Shown: positions 1 to 9,183, counted from the stretch's first letter. The stretch is 64,000 nt of DNA from Microbacterium sp. PM5 (GCF_003293595.1 NZ_CP022162.1:775737-839736), one strand, 5' to 3'. Translations and numbers: made by a program. Notes: generated by a model not told the origin, from the sequence alone.

Positions 1-803
1 ACAAGGTCCTCTTCATCTCGGGACCGGCCGCTGCGGATGCACTCACCGGTGTCAACCCCTACACGTTCCGCAGCGGTCGTCAGTCCGCGCAGGACGTCGC
101 CACGGCGGGCACCTTCCTCGGCGACCTCCAGGGCAAGACCGTCACGGTGTTCGCCCAGAACAACGCCTTCGGCAAGGGCAACGAGGCCGCCGTGACGGCG
201 ATCCTCGGGGCGAAGGGAGCCACGGTGAACAGCGTGCTGGTCGCCGAGGACGTCACCGAGTTCACGCCGTTCGCCCAGCAGGTGCTGGCGGCCAAGCCTG
301 ACCTCGTGTTCGTCGCCTGGGCAGGTGCCACATCGGGCGCCATGTGGCAGTCCATGAGCCAGCAGGGCGTGTTGGACGCCGTGCCGGTGGTCACGGGGCT
401 CGGCGACTCGGCGACGTTCGGGGCGTATGGAGCCGCTTCCGAGAAGATCAAGTTCCTGAACTACTACTTCCCCGGGGCGCCGGACAACGAGGTGAACACC
501 AAGATGATCGACGCCGTCACCAAGGCGGGTGGGACGCCCGACCTCTTCACTCCCGACGGCTTCAACGCGGCGCTGATGGTCGTGCAGGCCGTCAAGGCAG
601 GAAAGGGCGACGTCGAGGCCATGGTCAAGAGCCTCGAGAACTACACCTTCCAGGGCCCGAAGGGCTCGCTCACCGTACGCGCCGGCGACCACGCCCTGAT
701 CCAGGACATGTATCAGGTCAAGCTCGTCGCGAACGGCGGCAGCTTCACGCCCGAGCTCGTCGACACCGTGCCGGCAGACCAGGTCGCCCCGGCGAAGAAG
801 TAG
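1..803 (+). CDS. Liv-type ABC transporter substrate-binding protein, 3' part
   Basis: This is the C-terminal part of a periplasmic-binding-protein-like lipoprotein that captures the ligand for the importer encoded downstream. The reading frame is open from base 3, so the start lies before the window; the visible part is about 266 residues. The fragment has the Leu/Ile/Val-binding type I fold pattern: a strand-helix lobe (TVTVFAQNNAFGKGNEAA), then KPDLVFVAWAG, then a hinge and a C-terminal lobe with GFNAALMVVQAVKAG. The stop is followed 36 bp later by livG, so it heads the transporter operon. The ligand cannot be read from the fragment; the neighbouring ketone-body genes suggest a short hydroxy or keto acid as an alternative to branched-chain amino acids. 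Confidence 0.85.
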   Translation, partial: KVLFISGPAAADALTGVNPYTFRSGRQSAQDVATAGTFLGDLQGKTVTVFAQNNAFGKGNEAAVTAILGAKGATVNSVLVAEDVTEFTPFAQQVLAAKPDLVFVAWAGATSGAMWQSMSQQGVLDAVPVVTGLGDSATFGAYGAASEKIKFLNYYFPGAPDNEVNTKMIDAVTKAGGTPDLFTPDGFNAALMVVQAVKAGKGDVEAMVKSLENYTFQGPKGSLTVRAGDHALIQDMYQVKLVANGGSFTPELVDTVPADQVAPAKK

Positions 804-839
804 TCGGCGAGACGGCATCCGAAAGCGAGGCGAAGCCGC

Positions 840-1628
840 ATGAGCACCCCCGTCCCGTCCGCACTCCTGATCGACGGCCTCGGCCTGCAGATCGGCGGAG
901 CGACCATCCTGAAAGACGTCGACCTGGATGTCGCGCCCGGCAGCATCGTCGGCGTGATCGGGCCGAACGGCGCCGGAAAGACCACGCTGTTCAATGTGAT
1001 CTCCGGCGTCGCACGGCCGACCGCAGGTCGCATCGTGATGGACGGTGTCGACATCACCCGCGCGTCGATCGCACAGCGAGCGCGGACGGGGCTGGGGCGC
1101 ACCTTTCAGACCTCCAGCCTCTTTCCGCGACTCAGCGTCCTCGAGAACGTGCGCCTTGCCGCCCAGGTCGGTCTCGGTGGCAGCTTCTCTCTGCTGCGCT
1201 TTCCCCGCAGGACGGATGCCGCGACCGAGCTCGCCCTGGAGCAGCTCGTCAAGGTCGGGCTGACCCACAAACTCGACACGGCGGCCGGCGACATCTCCCA
1301 CGGCGACAAGCGCAAGCTGGAGATCGCCGTGCTGCTCGCCACCGAGGCGAAGATCGTGCTGCTCGACGAGCCGATGGCGGGGGTCGCCTCCGGCGACGTC
1401 GCGGGACTCGTGGACACGATCCGCGAGATGCAGGAAGCGACCGGGTGCACGGTGTTGATGGTCGAACACCACATCGACGTGCTCATGGGCTTCGTCCAGA
1501 AGGTCGCCGTCATGTACTCCGGGTCGATCATCGCCTTCGACTCGCCCGCGCAGATCATGGAGAACCCTCTCGTGCAGAGCGCTTACCTCGGCCGCGGTCT
1601 GCATCCGGCGGGAGAGTCTGCCGCATGA
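840..1628 (+). CDS. livG: Liv-type ABC transporter ATP-binding protein LivG
   Basis: One of the two cytoplasmic ATPases of the importer, 262 residues, a normal length for LivG. Walker A GPNGAGKTT lies at residues 41-49, the Q-loop region reads GLGRTFQ, and Walker B is KIVLLDEPMAG. The usual LSGGQ signature is replaced by a degenerate ISHGDKRKLEIA, as is common in LivG proteins. The C-terminal segment after the H-loop (VEHHIDVLM) is the LivG-type extension. The stop overlaps the start of livF by four bases, so translation is probably coupled. Membership of the family is clear; the transported substrate is not. Confidence 0.93.
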   Translation: MSTPVPSALLIDGLGLQIGGATILKDVDLDVAPGSIVGVIGPNGAGKTTLFNVISGVARPTAGRIVMDGVDITRASIAQRARTGLGRTFQTSSLFPRLSVLENVRLAAQVGLGGSFSLLRFPRRTDAATELALEQLVKVGLTHKLDTAAGDISHGDKRKLEIAVLLATEAKIVLLDEPMAGVASGDVAGLVDTIREMQEATGCTVLMVEHHIDVLMGFVQKVAVMYSGSIIAFDSPAQIMENPLVQSAYLGRGLHPAGESAA

Positions 1629-2335
1629 GCGCACCGATCCTCACCGTGACGCACCTGTCGGCATCCATCGCGGGTCAGCAGGTCGTCGAAGACGTCTCGT
1701 TCGAGGTGCCGGCAACGGGCATCACGGCCGTTCTCGGCCGTAACGGGGTCGGCAAGACCTCGACCATTCGGGGGGTCCTCGGTCTCATCTCTCGTCGGGG
1801 TCGGGTCGTGCTCGCGGGTGAGCGCATCGACGCCCTTCCCACCCATCGCATCGTCCAGCGCGGTGTCGGCTACGTCCCCGAAGACCGCGAGGTGTTCGCC
1901 GGCTTGACCGTCGCCGAGAATCTGGCCCTCGCGGAGCGCGACCGAATGCCGCGCCGTGATTTCGTCGCCGAGCTCTTTCCCGACCTCATGGCCCGGCGAT
2001 CACAGCTCGCCGGCACGCTCTCCGGCGGACAGCAGCAGATGGTGTCGGTTGCGCGAGCGCTGCTCAATGAGAACCGCATCCTCTTGGTCGACGAGCCCAC
2101 CAAGGGACTCGCTCCGAAGATCGTCGACGACGTCGCGCGAGCCCTGCAGGAGGCTGCCAAGATCGTGCCCATCCTGCTCGTAGAACAGAATCTCGACGTC
2201 GTACGGACCCTGGCCGACGATGCGATCGTGATCGCCGGAGGACGCGTGGTCCACACCGGCAGCGCGCGCCAGATCCTCGACGACGACGCGCTGACCACGC
2301 GCCTGCTGGGCGTCAGCGCGGAGGTGCACTCATGA
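1625..2335 (+). CDS. livF: Liv-type ABC transporter ATP-binding protein LivF
   Basis: Second ATPase of the importer, 236 residues from the ATG that overlaps the livG stop (ATGA). An upstream in-frame extension exists but only runs through livG in another frame, so this start is preferred. Walker A is GRNGVGKTS, the signature is LSGGQQQM, and Walker B is ILLVDEPTKGLAP, the hallmark LivF form. The C-terminus carries the H-loop in LLVEQNLDVV. It overlaps livH by four bases. Together LivG and LivF should form the heterodimeric motor on the LivH/LivM pore. Confidence 0.93.
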   Translation: MSAPILTVTHLSASIAGQQVVEDVSFEVPATGITAVLGRNGVGKTSTIRGVLGLISRRGRVVLAGERIDALPTHRIVQRGVGYVPEDREVFAGLTVAENLALAERDRMPRRDFVAELFPDLMARRSQLAGTLSGGQQQMVSVARALLNENRILLVDEPTKGLAPKIVDDVARALQEAAKIVPILLVEQNLDVVRTLADDAIVIAGGRVVHTGSARQILDDDALTTRLLGVSAEVHS

Positions 2336-3207
2336 GCAGCATCGTCCTCATCCTTCTCACCGGTGTCGGCCTCGGAGCACTGTATTTCCTCGTCGCATCG
2401 GGGCTGAGCCTGATCTACGGGCTCATGCACGTGCTCAACTTCGCGCACGGCGCCTTCCTCACGCTCAGCGCCTTCATCGGATGGCAGGTGGCGCAGGCGC
2501 TGGGAACCGCGTCGTGGGGGTCGTTCCTCGTCTCGATCCTCGTCGGTGCCGTCGTCGGTGCGGTGTTCGCGACGCTCACCGAACTGGTGCTCATCCGGCC
2601 GCTCTACGAACGCCACATCGAGCAGGTCCTGGTGACCGTCGGACTCTCCTTCGCGGCGGTCGCTCTGTTCGAGGGGATCTGGGGGACGGATGCCGTGAAC
2701 ATCGCCGGTCCCGGCTGGCTGAAGGAGACCACGGAGATCCTCGGAGCGCGTATTCCCAACACCTACTGGGTGCTGATGATCGCCGCCGCCCTCGTGCTCG
2801 TCGCACTCGTGCTGTTCTTGAAGAAGACGCGGTACGGCATGATCATCCGCGCCGGCGTCGAGAACCGCGCGATGGTGACCGCCCTCGGCATCGACGTGCG
2901 GCGCAGCTTCACCCTCGTGTTCGCGATCGGCGGCGCGGCCGCCGGCATCGGCGGGGTGCTCGCCATGCACTACACGACGTTCGTCTCGGCTCACCTCGGT
3001 GCGACGCTGCTCATCTTCGCCTTCATCGTGACCGTCATCGGCGGCCTCGGCTCGCTCACGGGGGCCGCGATCGCGTCGGTGCTCGTCGCGGTGCTGCAGC
3101 AGTTCGCCAACGTCTACCTCAGCGGCACGGGCGACTTCATCGTGGTCGTGCTGCTGGCCGTCGTGCTCCTGGTGCGACCCACCGGGCTCATGGGGAGGAA
3201 AGCATGA
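2332..3207 (+). CDS. livH: Liv-type ABC transporter permease LivH
   Basis: Integral membrane permease, 291 residues, with about eight hydrophobic segments. The N-terminal GLGALYFLVASGLSLIYGLM and the following LNFAHGAFL are diagnostic of the LivH family, as is the late IGGLGSLTGAAIASVLVA, which carries the ATPase-contact loop. It starts at the ATG overlapping the livF stop, and its own stop overlaps livM, so livG-F-H-M form one tightly coupled operon. Role: one half of the transmembrane channel. Confidence 0.93.
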   Translation: MSSIVLILLTGVGLGALYFLVASGLSLIYGLMHVLNFAHGAFLTLSAFIGWQVAQALGTASWGSFLVSILVGAVVGAVFATLTELVLIRPLYERHIEQVLVTVGLSFAAVALFEGIWGTDAVNIAGPGWLKETTEILGARIPNTYWVLMIAAALVLVALVLFLKKTRYGMIIRAGVENRAMVTALGIDVRRSFTLVFAIGGAAAGIGGVLAMHYTTFVSAHLGATLLIFAFIVTVIGGLGSLTGAAIASVLVAVLQQFANVYLSGTGDFIVVVLLAVVLLVRPTGLMGRKA

Positions 3208-4358
3208 CCGTCACCACCGGAGTTCCCACCCTCGTGCCGGGCCGCACCGGGGCCTTCATCCCCTTCGTCGTCGGTGCCGTCCTCGTCGTCGTCATGGCCG
3301 TGTTGCCGCTGCTGAACATCTCGATCCCCGGCATCCTGCCGGGAGCGACGTACACACCGGGCTCGCTCGCTCTGCTTTCGCTCTGCATGGTCTTCGCCGC
3401 GCTCGCCCTCTCGTACAACCTGCTGCTGGGCACCTCCGGGATGCTGTCCTTCGGCCACGCCTTGTACTTCGGTGTCGGCGCGTACGGACTCGGGCTCGCG
3501 CTGAAGTTCTTCGGGGTGCCGCTGTGGCCCGGTGCTCTCATCGCTCTCGTCGGTGGGCTCGTCATCGCCGCATTCACGGGCGCCATTTCGATGCGCGTCT
3601 CCGGCATCCCCTTCGCGATGGTGACACTGGCATTCGCGCAGGCCGGGTCGGTGCTGGTGCGTCGCAATCAGGACATCACCGGTGGTGAGGAGGGACTGCG
3701 GCTGCCCGTCGACCAGGTGCCCTCGTGGCTGGTGGGTGTGTCGAACACCCGCAATCTGTACTGGCTGACTCTCGTCGTGCTGGTGGTGGTGTACCTGGTG
3801 GTGCTGTGGGTGGACCGCTCGCGGCTCGGACATCTCGCACAAGCGGCACGCGAGAACGAACTGCGCGTCCAGGTGCTGGGGTTGCGGCCGTACACCGCGA
3901 AGCTTCTCGTCTTCGTCCTCGCCGCTCTCTGCGCCTCGCTCGCCGGCATCGCCTACATGCTGCTGCAATCGGGAACCCAGCCCAGCACCGTCGGCGCCGA
4001 TCTCACGATCACCGTGCTCGTGATGGTGGTTCTCGGTGGCGTCGGGTTCCGGTGGGGTGCCATCGTGGGGGGTGTGCTCTACACGATCCTCGATCAGCGG
4101 TTGACGGTTCTCGCACGCTCGCCGTGGATCCAGGATCTCCCCGACGCGCTGCGCATCCCGCTGTCGGAGCCGCTGTTCCTGCTCGGGGTGCTGTTCATCC
4201 TGGTGGTCATGTTCCTGCCGGGCGGCATCGCGGGCACGATCGACACCGCGGTCCGCCGACGTCGTGGTGAGCGCACCCGTTCGCAGTTGCGTCAGATCGA
4301 CGATGCGGACGAGACCACGGGCGGCGTGCGGGGCGTGGATGCCGAGGCGCGGGCATGA
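3204..4358 (+). CDS. livM: Liv-type ABC transporter permease LivM
   Basis: Second membrane permease, 384 residues from the ATG overlapping livH. Family marks are the ALSYNLLLGTSGMLSFGHALYFGVGAYG segment near residues 65-92, GIPFAMVTLAFAQ, NITGG-type loop (DITGGEEGLRLP) and the C-terminal VLGGVGFRWGAIVGG. A hydrophilic acidic/basic tail of about 45 residues follows the last membrane segment and is presumably cytoplasmic. The next gene follows after a 22-bp gap containing a good ribosome site, so the ligase gene is likely in the same transcript. Confidence 0.92.
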   Translation: MTVTTGVPTLVPGRTGAFIPFVVGAVLVVVMAVLPLLNISIPGILPGATYTPGSLALLSLCMVFAALALSYNLLLGTSGMLSFGHALYFGVGAYGLGLALKFFGVPLWPGALIALVGGLVIAAFTGAISMRVSGIPFAMVTLAFAQAGSVLVRRNQDITGGEEGLRLPVDQVPSWLVGVSNTRNLYWLTLVVLVVVYLVVLWVDRSRLGHLAQAARENELRVQVLGLRPYTAKLLVFVLAALCASLAGIAYMLLQSGTQPSTVGADLTITVLVMVVLGGVGFRWGAIVGGVLYTILDQRLTVLARSPWIQDLPDALRIPLSEPLFLLGVLFILVVMFLPGGIAGTIDTAVRRRRGERTRSQLRQIDDADETTGGVRGVDAEARA

Positions 4359-4380
4359 GGTCACGGGTGGAGGGGCTCGC

Positions 4381-5955
4381 GTGAGGGGCGAGTCGGACGG
4401 AGCGCACACGATCGGTCGCTGGCTGCGTGACCGGGCCGTCTCTGCCGCCGGCCGCACGGCGATCGACGACCGCGGTGTCCGGATCGGCTACGGCGACCTG
4501 GAGGCCCGCGCACACGAGCTCGCGCTGTCGCTGCGGCGTGCGGGATACGGACCCGGAGATCGTCTGGCGACCATCACCGGCAACTCGATCGATCACGTCG
4601 TGGTGTTCTTCGCATGCGCGAAGGCGGGAGTGGCGATGGTTCCCCTGTCGTGGCGCCTGTCATCGCGCGAACTCGCCGAGATGCTGCGCCATGCGGAACC
4701 GGCACTCGTGGCCATCGAGGACGAGTATCTCGCCATCGCCACCGATGCCTTCGCGCGTCTGTCCTCATCGCCACCGATCACTCTGCTGGGCACCACCGGC
4801 ATCGAATCGGCGGTGCCGGCCCGAGCGGGCGCCGGACGATCATCGGCGTCAGCCACGGCCGGCCGCGCCGTGCGCGACGACGACCCCCTCCTCGTCATCT
4901 ACACCTCCGGCAGCGAGGCGGCGCCCAAAGGCGTCGTGCTCACGCATGCGAACTGCTTCTGGAACAACCTCGCTCTCGCCGGAGTGGCCCAGCTCACCGC
5001 CGATGACGTCGTGCTCGCCGTGCTGCCGCAGTTCCACGTCGCCGCGTGGAACTGTCAGCCGCTCCTCGCCTGGTGGGTCGGCGCCACCGTCGTCCTGGAG
5101 CGTTCCTTCCAGCCTCGACGGGCGCTGCAGCTGATCCGAGAACGCGGCGTGACGGCGATGATGGGAGTTCCCACGCAGTACCGGATGCTGGCCGATGACC
5201 CCGATTTCACGGCGCGTGGTCTCGGGCGCGTTCGGCAGGCCCTGGTGGGCGGTGCGACGATCCCGCCGGCTCTGGCCCAGCGGTGGGCGGATGCCGGGGT
5301 ACCGCTGAGCCAGGGGTACGGCCTGACCGAGGCGGCGCCGAACGTGCTGTGCCTGCCGGCATCCGAAGCGCGTGAGAACCCCGGAGCGGTGGGGCGCCCG
5401 TATCCGCACGTCGACGTACGGATCGTCGATCCCGAGAGCGAGCTCGTTCTCGACGGGGAGGCGACGGGTGAGCTGTGGGTGCGCGGACCGAGCGTGTTCG
5501 CGGGATACCTCCACGATGAGGAGGCGACCTCCCGAGTCCGATCGGGGGCGTGGTTGCGCACCGGTGACATCGTGCACCGCGACGCCGAAGGCATCTTCCG
5601 CATCGTCGACAGGATGAAGGACATCTTCATCTCCGGCGGCGAGAACGTCGCGCCCGCGGAGGTCGAGCGCGCGCTCCTGCTGCATCCCGGCGTCGCCGAT
5701 GCGGCCGTGGTCGGTGTTCCCGATGATGTGTGGGGCGAGCGCGGTGTCGCTTTCATCGTGAGAGAAGACGGCGCCGCGCTGGGTGCCGACGAGGTGCTCG
5801 CCCACGCGCGGTCGGAGCTCGCGGGTTTCAAGGTCCCCGTGCGCGTCGTCTTCGTCGATGACCTGCCACGGTCCACGATCGAGAAACTGGCTCGTGCGCG
5901 ATTGCGCGCGTGGGCCGCCGACCTGGTGAGAGGAAGTGCTCATGAGCACAGTTGA
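4381..5955 (+). CDS. Acyl-CoA synthetase-like AMP-binding enzyme
   Basis: Adenylate-forming enzyme of the ANL family, 524 residues, expected to activate a carboxylic acid with ATP and load it onto CoA. I chose GTG 4381 because GGAGG sits at 4369-4373, seven bases upstream; a longer frame would overlap livM. The phosphate loop reads YTSGSEAAPKG rather than the common YTSGTTGxPKG. The A5 motif is QGYGLTEAAP, A7 is LRTGDIVHRD, A8 is RMKDIFISGGENVAPAEVE, and the catalytic-lysine region reads LPRSTIEKLARARLR, with Lys kept but the preceding Gly replaced by Glu. Context suggests a short-chain hydroxy or keto acid substrate, but medium- or long-chain acids cannot be excluded. Confidence 0.85.
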   Translation: MRGESDGAHTIGRWLRDRAVSAAGRTAIDDRGVRIGYGDLEARAHELALSLRRAGYGPGDRLATITGNSIDHVVVFFACAKAGVAMVPLSWRLSSRELAEMLRHAEPALVAIEDEYLAIATDAFARLSSSPPITLLGTTGIESAVPARAGAGRSSASATAGRAVRDDDPLLVIYTSGSEAAPKGVVLTHANCFWNNLALAGVAQLTADDVVLAVLPQFHVAAWNCQPLLAWWVGATVVLERSFQPRRALQLIRERGVTAMMGVPTQYRMLADDPDFTARGLGRVRQALVGGATIPPALAQRWADAGVPLSQGYGLTEAAPNVLCLPASEARENPGAVGRPYPHVDVRIVDPESELVLDGEATGELWVRGPSVFAGYLHDEEATSRVRSGAWLRTGDIVHRDAEGIFRIVDRMKDIFISGGENVAPAEVERALLLHPGVADAAVVGVPDDVWGERGVAFIVREDGAALGADEVLAHARSELAGFKVPVRVVFVDDLPRSTIEKLARARLRAWAADLVRGSAHEHS

Positions 5956-6619
5956 GCAGTTCGAGCCCGAAGCGGCTTTCTCCGCAGCCGGCAAACCCTT
6001 GACCAAGCGCGGCGAAGCCACACGTCGCAAACTCCTCGAGGCCGCAGAGGAGGTCTTCGCCGACCTCGGCTATCACGAGGCGTCGATCGTGAAGATCACC
6101 GAGCGCGCGGGAGTCGGACTGGGGACGTTCTATCTCTACTTCGACAGCAAGCAGCAGATCTTCGAGGAGCTCGTCGTCGACCTCAACCGTCGCGTGCGTC
6201 ACGCGATGGCGCAGGCGATGGCAGACACCGACAACCGCATCGACGCGGAGCGTGCCGGCTTCGAAGGCTTCTTCCGGTTCACGGCGGCCCATCCCGCCCT
6301 GTACCGCGTGGTGCGTGAGGCCGAGTTCGTCTCTCCCGAGATGCTGCGTCTGCACTACACCCGCATCGTGGAGGGCTACGAAGCCGGTCTGCGCGCCGCC
6401 CAGGCGTCGGGCGATGTCGACACCGCCCTGGATCCCGAGGTCACGGCGTGGGCCCTCATGGGGGCCGGGGAACTCATCGGTATGCGCTTCCTGCTGTGGG
6501 AGCGCGATGAGGAAGGCCGTCCGCCGGCCGCGATCGGCGACGAGATCATCGACGGCATGATGCGCTTCATCCGCAACGCGCTCGCGGTGCGCACCGAGAA
6601 GGGATCAAGGCATGAGTGA
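5942..6619 (+). CDS. TetR/AcrR family transcriptional regulator
   Basis: 225-residue repressor-type protein. The DNA-binding domain is at about residues 20-70 (RRKLLEAAEEVFADLGYHEASIVKITERAGVGLGTFYLYF pattern, split here by family positions), followed by a helical ligand-binding domain. It starts at ATG 5942 with AGGAAG five bases upstream, overlaps the end of the ligase gene by 14 bp, and overlaps bdhA by 8 bp. Being inside the operon suggests it regulates the same cluster in response to an acyl-CoA or hydroxy acid; the ligand is an inference. Confidence 0.88.
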   Translation: MSTVEQFEPEAAFSAAGKPLTKRGEATRRKLLEAAEEVFADLGYHEASIVKITERAGVGLGTFYLYFDSKQQIFEELVVDLNRRVRHAMAQAMADTDNRIDAERAGFEGFFRFTAAHPALYRVVREAEFVSPEMLRLHYTRIVEGYEAGLRAAQASGDVDTALDPEVTAWALMGAGELIGMRFLLWERDEEGRPPAAIGDEIIDGMMRFIRNALAVRTEKGSRHE

Positions 6620-7364
6620 ACAGGAACTCTCGGGTCGTCGCGCGGTGATCACTGGCGGTGCCAGTGGTATCGGGCTTGCCTGCGCGGAAGAGTTCGCGCG
6701 CCGTGGCGCACACGTCGTGATCGCGGACTTCAACGGTGAAGCCGCCCAGCGCGCTGCCGACCGCGTGGGGGGAGAGGCCTGGGTCGTGGACCTGTCCGAC
6801 ACGGTCGCGCTCGACGAGCTGTCGCTGCACGTCGACATCCTCCTCAACAACGCGGGTGTGCAGACGGTCGCGCCCCTCGAGACGTTCTCGCCGGAGCGGT
6901 TCCGTTTCATGCAGCGACTCATGGTCGAATCGCCCTTCCTCCTCATCCGCGCCGTTCTGCCCGGGATGTACGAGCGGGGCTGGGGGCGGATCATCAACAT
7001 CTCCAGCGCCCACGGTCTGCGCGCGAGCGCCTACAAGTCGGCGTACGTGACGGCGAAGCACGCGCTGGAAGGGCTGTCGAAGGTCACGGCGCTGGAGGGC
7101 GGCGCTCATGGGGTGACCAGCAACTGCATCAACCCGGCCTACGTGCGCACGCCACTGGTCGAGAAGCAGATCGCCGACCAGGCGCGCGTCCACGGCATCG
7201 GCGAGGACGAGGTGGTCGAGAAGGTCATGCTCACCGAGTCGGTGATCAAACGCTTGATCGAGCCGCACGAGGTCGCCTCACTGGCCGCGTGGCTCGCCGG
7301 CGACGACGCCGGCATGGTCACGGGCGCCAGCTACACGATGGACGGCGGGTGGACGGCACGATGA
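6612..7364 (+). CDS. bdhA: D-3-hydroxybutyrate dehydrogenase
   Basis: Short-chain dehydrogenase of 250 residues that oxidises (R)-3-hydroxybutyrate to acetoacetate with NAD. The Rossmann motif TGGASGIG is at residues 14-21, NNAG at 79-82, and the catalytic set is Ser132, Tyr145 and Lys149 (SAYVTAKH). Beyond the general SDR fold, it carries stretches typical of bacterial 3-hydroxybutyrate dehydrogenases: GWGRIINISSAHGLRAS, KSAYV, NPAYVRTPLVEKQI, HGI and IKRLIEP, ending in DGGWTA. Its product is the substrate of the CoA-transferase encoded at 9184-10639. It overlaps the TetR gene by 8 bp and the hydrolase gene by 4 bp. Confidence 0.92.
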   Translation: MSEQELSGRRAVITGGASGIGLACAEEFARRGAHVVIADFNGEAAQRAADRVGGEAWVVDLSDTVALDELSLHVDILLNNAGVQTVAPLETFSPERFRFMQRLMVESPFLLIRAVLPGMYERGWGRIINISSAHGLRASAYKSAYVTAKHALEGLSKVTALEGGAHGVTSNCINPAYVRTPLVEKQIADQARVHGIGEDEVVEKVMLTESVIKRLIEPHEVASLAAWLAGDDAGMVTGASYTMDGGWTAR

Positions 7365-8275
7365 GCACCCGTACCGCGCGCGCCGTCGACGTGGACGTTC
7401 CCGGGGGGCGGCTGAGGGTGGGGGTGTGGGATGCCGAGTCTGGTGCCCCCACGATCCTCGCCGTCCATGGAGTGACGTCGTCGCACCTCGCGTGGGAGCT
7501 GCTGGCCGCGGCGCTGCCGGGAGTGCGGATCGTCGCGCCCGACCTGCGCGGACGCGGACGGAGCAACCGGCTGACGGGACCCGCCGGCATGGCTGTGCAC
7601 GCCGATGACCTCGCCCTCGTCTGTCGCGCACTCGAGGTCGTGCCCGATCTGGTGGTCGCGCACTCGATGGGCGCGTTCGTCTCGGTGGTCTTCGCAGATC
7701 GGCATCCGGAGCTCGCTCGACGACTCCTCCTCGTCGACGGAGGTCTCCCGCTGGCCGCGCCAGAGGGGCTCTCGCCGGACGAGCTCGTCGCTGCCATCCT
7801 GGGCCCGACGGCCGAGCGGCTGTCGAAGAGGTTCGCCACCGTCGACGCGTACCTCTCGTTCTGGCGAGGACACCCCGCATTCGCGGACGACTGGTCGAGC
7901 GAGCTGGAACACTACCTGGCTTACGATCTCGAGCCCGAGCCGGACGGTTCGTATCGACCGGCGACGAGCTATGCGACGACGCTCGAGGACACCGTCGACA
8001 TGAACACGCGCTCGACGGTTGCGGATGCGCTCGGCGCTCTCACGACGCCCTCGACACTGGTGACGGTGCCGCGCGGCCTGCAGGACGAGACCCCCGGACT
8101 CTATCCACCGGCGCACCTGGCGGCGCAACTGCGGGCCTACCCTCCGGTGGCGCACGTCGCGTGGCCCGAGTTCAATCACTACACGGTGGTGCTCTCGCGC
8201 GCCGGAGCAGACAGGTTGGCGGCGCTCGTGGAGGAGCAGCTCGGGGCTTCCGTTCCGCGGCTTCCGGCCGCCTAG
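7361..8275 (+). CDS. Alpha/beta hydrolase
   Basis: 304-residue alpha/beta-fold hydrolase starting at the ATG that overlaps the bdhA stop. The oxyanion-hole HG is at residues 36-37, the nucleophile elbow is AHSMGA with Ser102, and a late His lies in EFNHYTVV, so the triad looks complete. Its place at the end of the bdhA operon suggests cleavage of an ester such as a 3-hydroxybutyrate oligomer or another acyl ester that feeds the pathway. That role is inference; the family covers esterases, lactonases and C-C hydrolases. Confidence 0.8.
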   Translation: MSTRTARAVDVDVPGGRLRVGVWDAESGAPTILAVHGVTSSHLAWELLAAALPGVRIVAPDLRGRGRSNRLTGPAGMAVHADDLALVCRALEVVPDLVVAHSMGAFVSVVFADRHPELARRLLLVDGGLPLAAPEGLSPDELVAAILGPTAERLSKRFATVDAYLSFWRGHPAFADDWSSELEHYLAYDLEPEPDGSYRPATSYATTLEDTVDMNTRSTVADALGALTTPSTLVTVPRGLQDETPGLYPPAHLAAQLRAYPPVAHVAWPEFNHYTVVLSRAGADRLAALVEEQLGASVPRLPAA

Positions 8276-8287
8276 CTTCTCTCGCGC

Positions 8288-9076
8288 TCAGCGGGCGCCC
8301 GCGGCCACGCGGGTCGTCAGTTGGTGTGCGTGGGCGAGCAGTGTGCGGCCGAGCTCCGGGATGCGCTCCGGCGTGAAGCGGAACTCCACGCCCGTCAGGC
8401 TCAGTGCCCATTGCGGATGGCCGGAGCGCGTGAACACGGCGGCTCCCAGACCGAAGCTGCCTTCGACGATGAGGCCCGGATTGAGGGCGTAGCCGCGAGC
8501 CTGCGTCTCGCGCAGCCGCGCTCGCAGACGTGGTTCGGCGTGCGGGGCGCCGTGGCGCTCGCCGAGGTCGGGATGGCGATCGAAGTAGGCGTCCACATCG
8601 TGAGGAGGAAGAAAGGCCAGGATGGCCAGCCCGGCCGAGGCGACGCCGAGGGGGAAGCGCACGCCCTCCGACAGCACGAACGAGCGGATGGGGAAGGCGC
8701 CGTCCTCGCGGATGAGACAGACCGTCTCGTCGCCGCGGCGCACGGACAGGAACGCGCTCTCCTCCGTGCGGACCGCCAGCGACCGCACGATGTCACGCGC
8801 GATCGCCGTGATGTCGTACCGGGATGCCGCGACCGTTCCCATGAGATAGAGCTCGGGCCCGGGCACCCAGGCCCCCGACTTCTCGTCCTGATCGACGAGA
8901 CCTTCGTGACGCAGCGCGGACAGCAAACGGTGCACCGTGGGTCGGGTGAGATCCGCCCGGCGCGCGATCTCGGCGCCCGACACGCCGTCTGCGCCCGCGG
9001 ACGTCACCAATCGCAACAGAGCTGCTGCGCGGGCGACGGACTGGGCGCCGGGCACGGTGCGTCGCGAGGTGTCCAT
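8288..9076 (-). CDS. IclR family transcriptional regulator
   Basis: 262 residues with an N-terminal winged helix (SVARAAALLRLV, then GVSGAEIARRADLTRPTVHRLLSALRHEGLV at about residues 14-65) and the C-terminal IclR effector domain (GLAILAFLP, RGYALNPGLIVEGSFGLGAAVF). The ATG at 9076 is chosen over a longer frame because a TACTGT -10 element lies seven bases upstream, the usual leaderless layout here. It is divergent from the CoA-transferase genes and probably controls them, as IclR proteins do for beta-ketoadipate and acetoacetate pathways. Confidence 0.9.
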   Translation of the reverse strand: MDTSRRTVPGAQSVARAAALLRLVTSAGADGVSGAEIARRADLTRPTVHRLLSALRHEGLVDQDEKSGAWVPGPELYLMGTVAASRYDITAIARDIVRSLAVRTEESAFLSVRRGDETVCLIREDGAFPIRSFVLSEGVRFPLGVASAGLAILAFLPPHDVDAYFDRHPDLGERHGAPHAEPRLRARLRETQARGYALNPGLIVEGSFGLGAAVFTRSGHPQWALSLTGVEFRFTPERIPELGRTLLAHAHQLTTRVAAGAR

Positions 9077-9083
9077 GATGTGG

Positions 9084-9089
9084 ACAGTA
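9084..9089 (-). promoter_or_regulatory. -10 element of leaderless IclR gene
   Basis: TACTGT on the minus strand, seven bases before the ATG at 9076, which would make the start codon the first transcribed base. The 107-bp divergent region 9077-9183 should also hold the CoA-transferase promoter, which I cannot place; the ribosome site AAGGAG lies just before the GTG/ATC start at 9184. Confidence 0.5.
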
Positions 9090-9183
9090 GGCGACGCGGC
9101 ATCCACATGGCAAGCGGCGAGGTGCGGACCGCGCCGACGGGGCGGAGGATGGGAGGGCACACGCGATGACAAAGGAGTGATTC

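Noticed and set aside
344..1624. Long open frame upstream of livF
   Set aside because: It is a GC-rich shadow of the binding protein and livG in another frame; the real livF begins at 1625.
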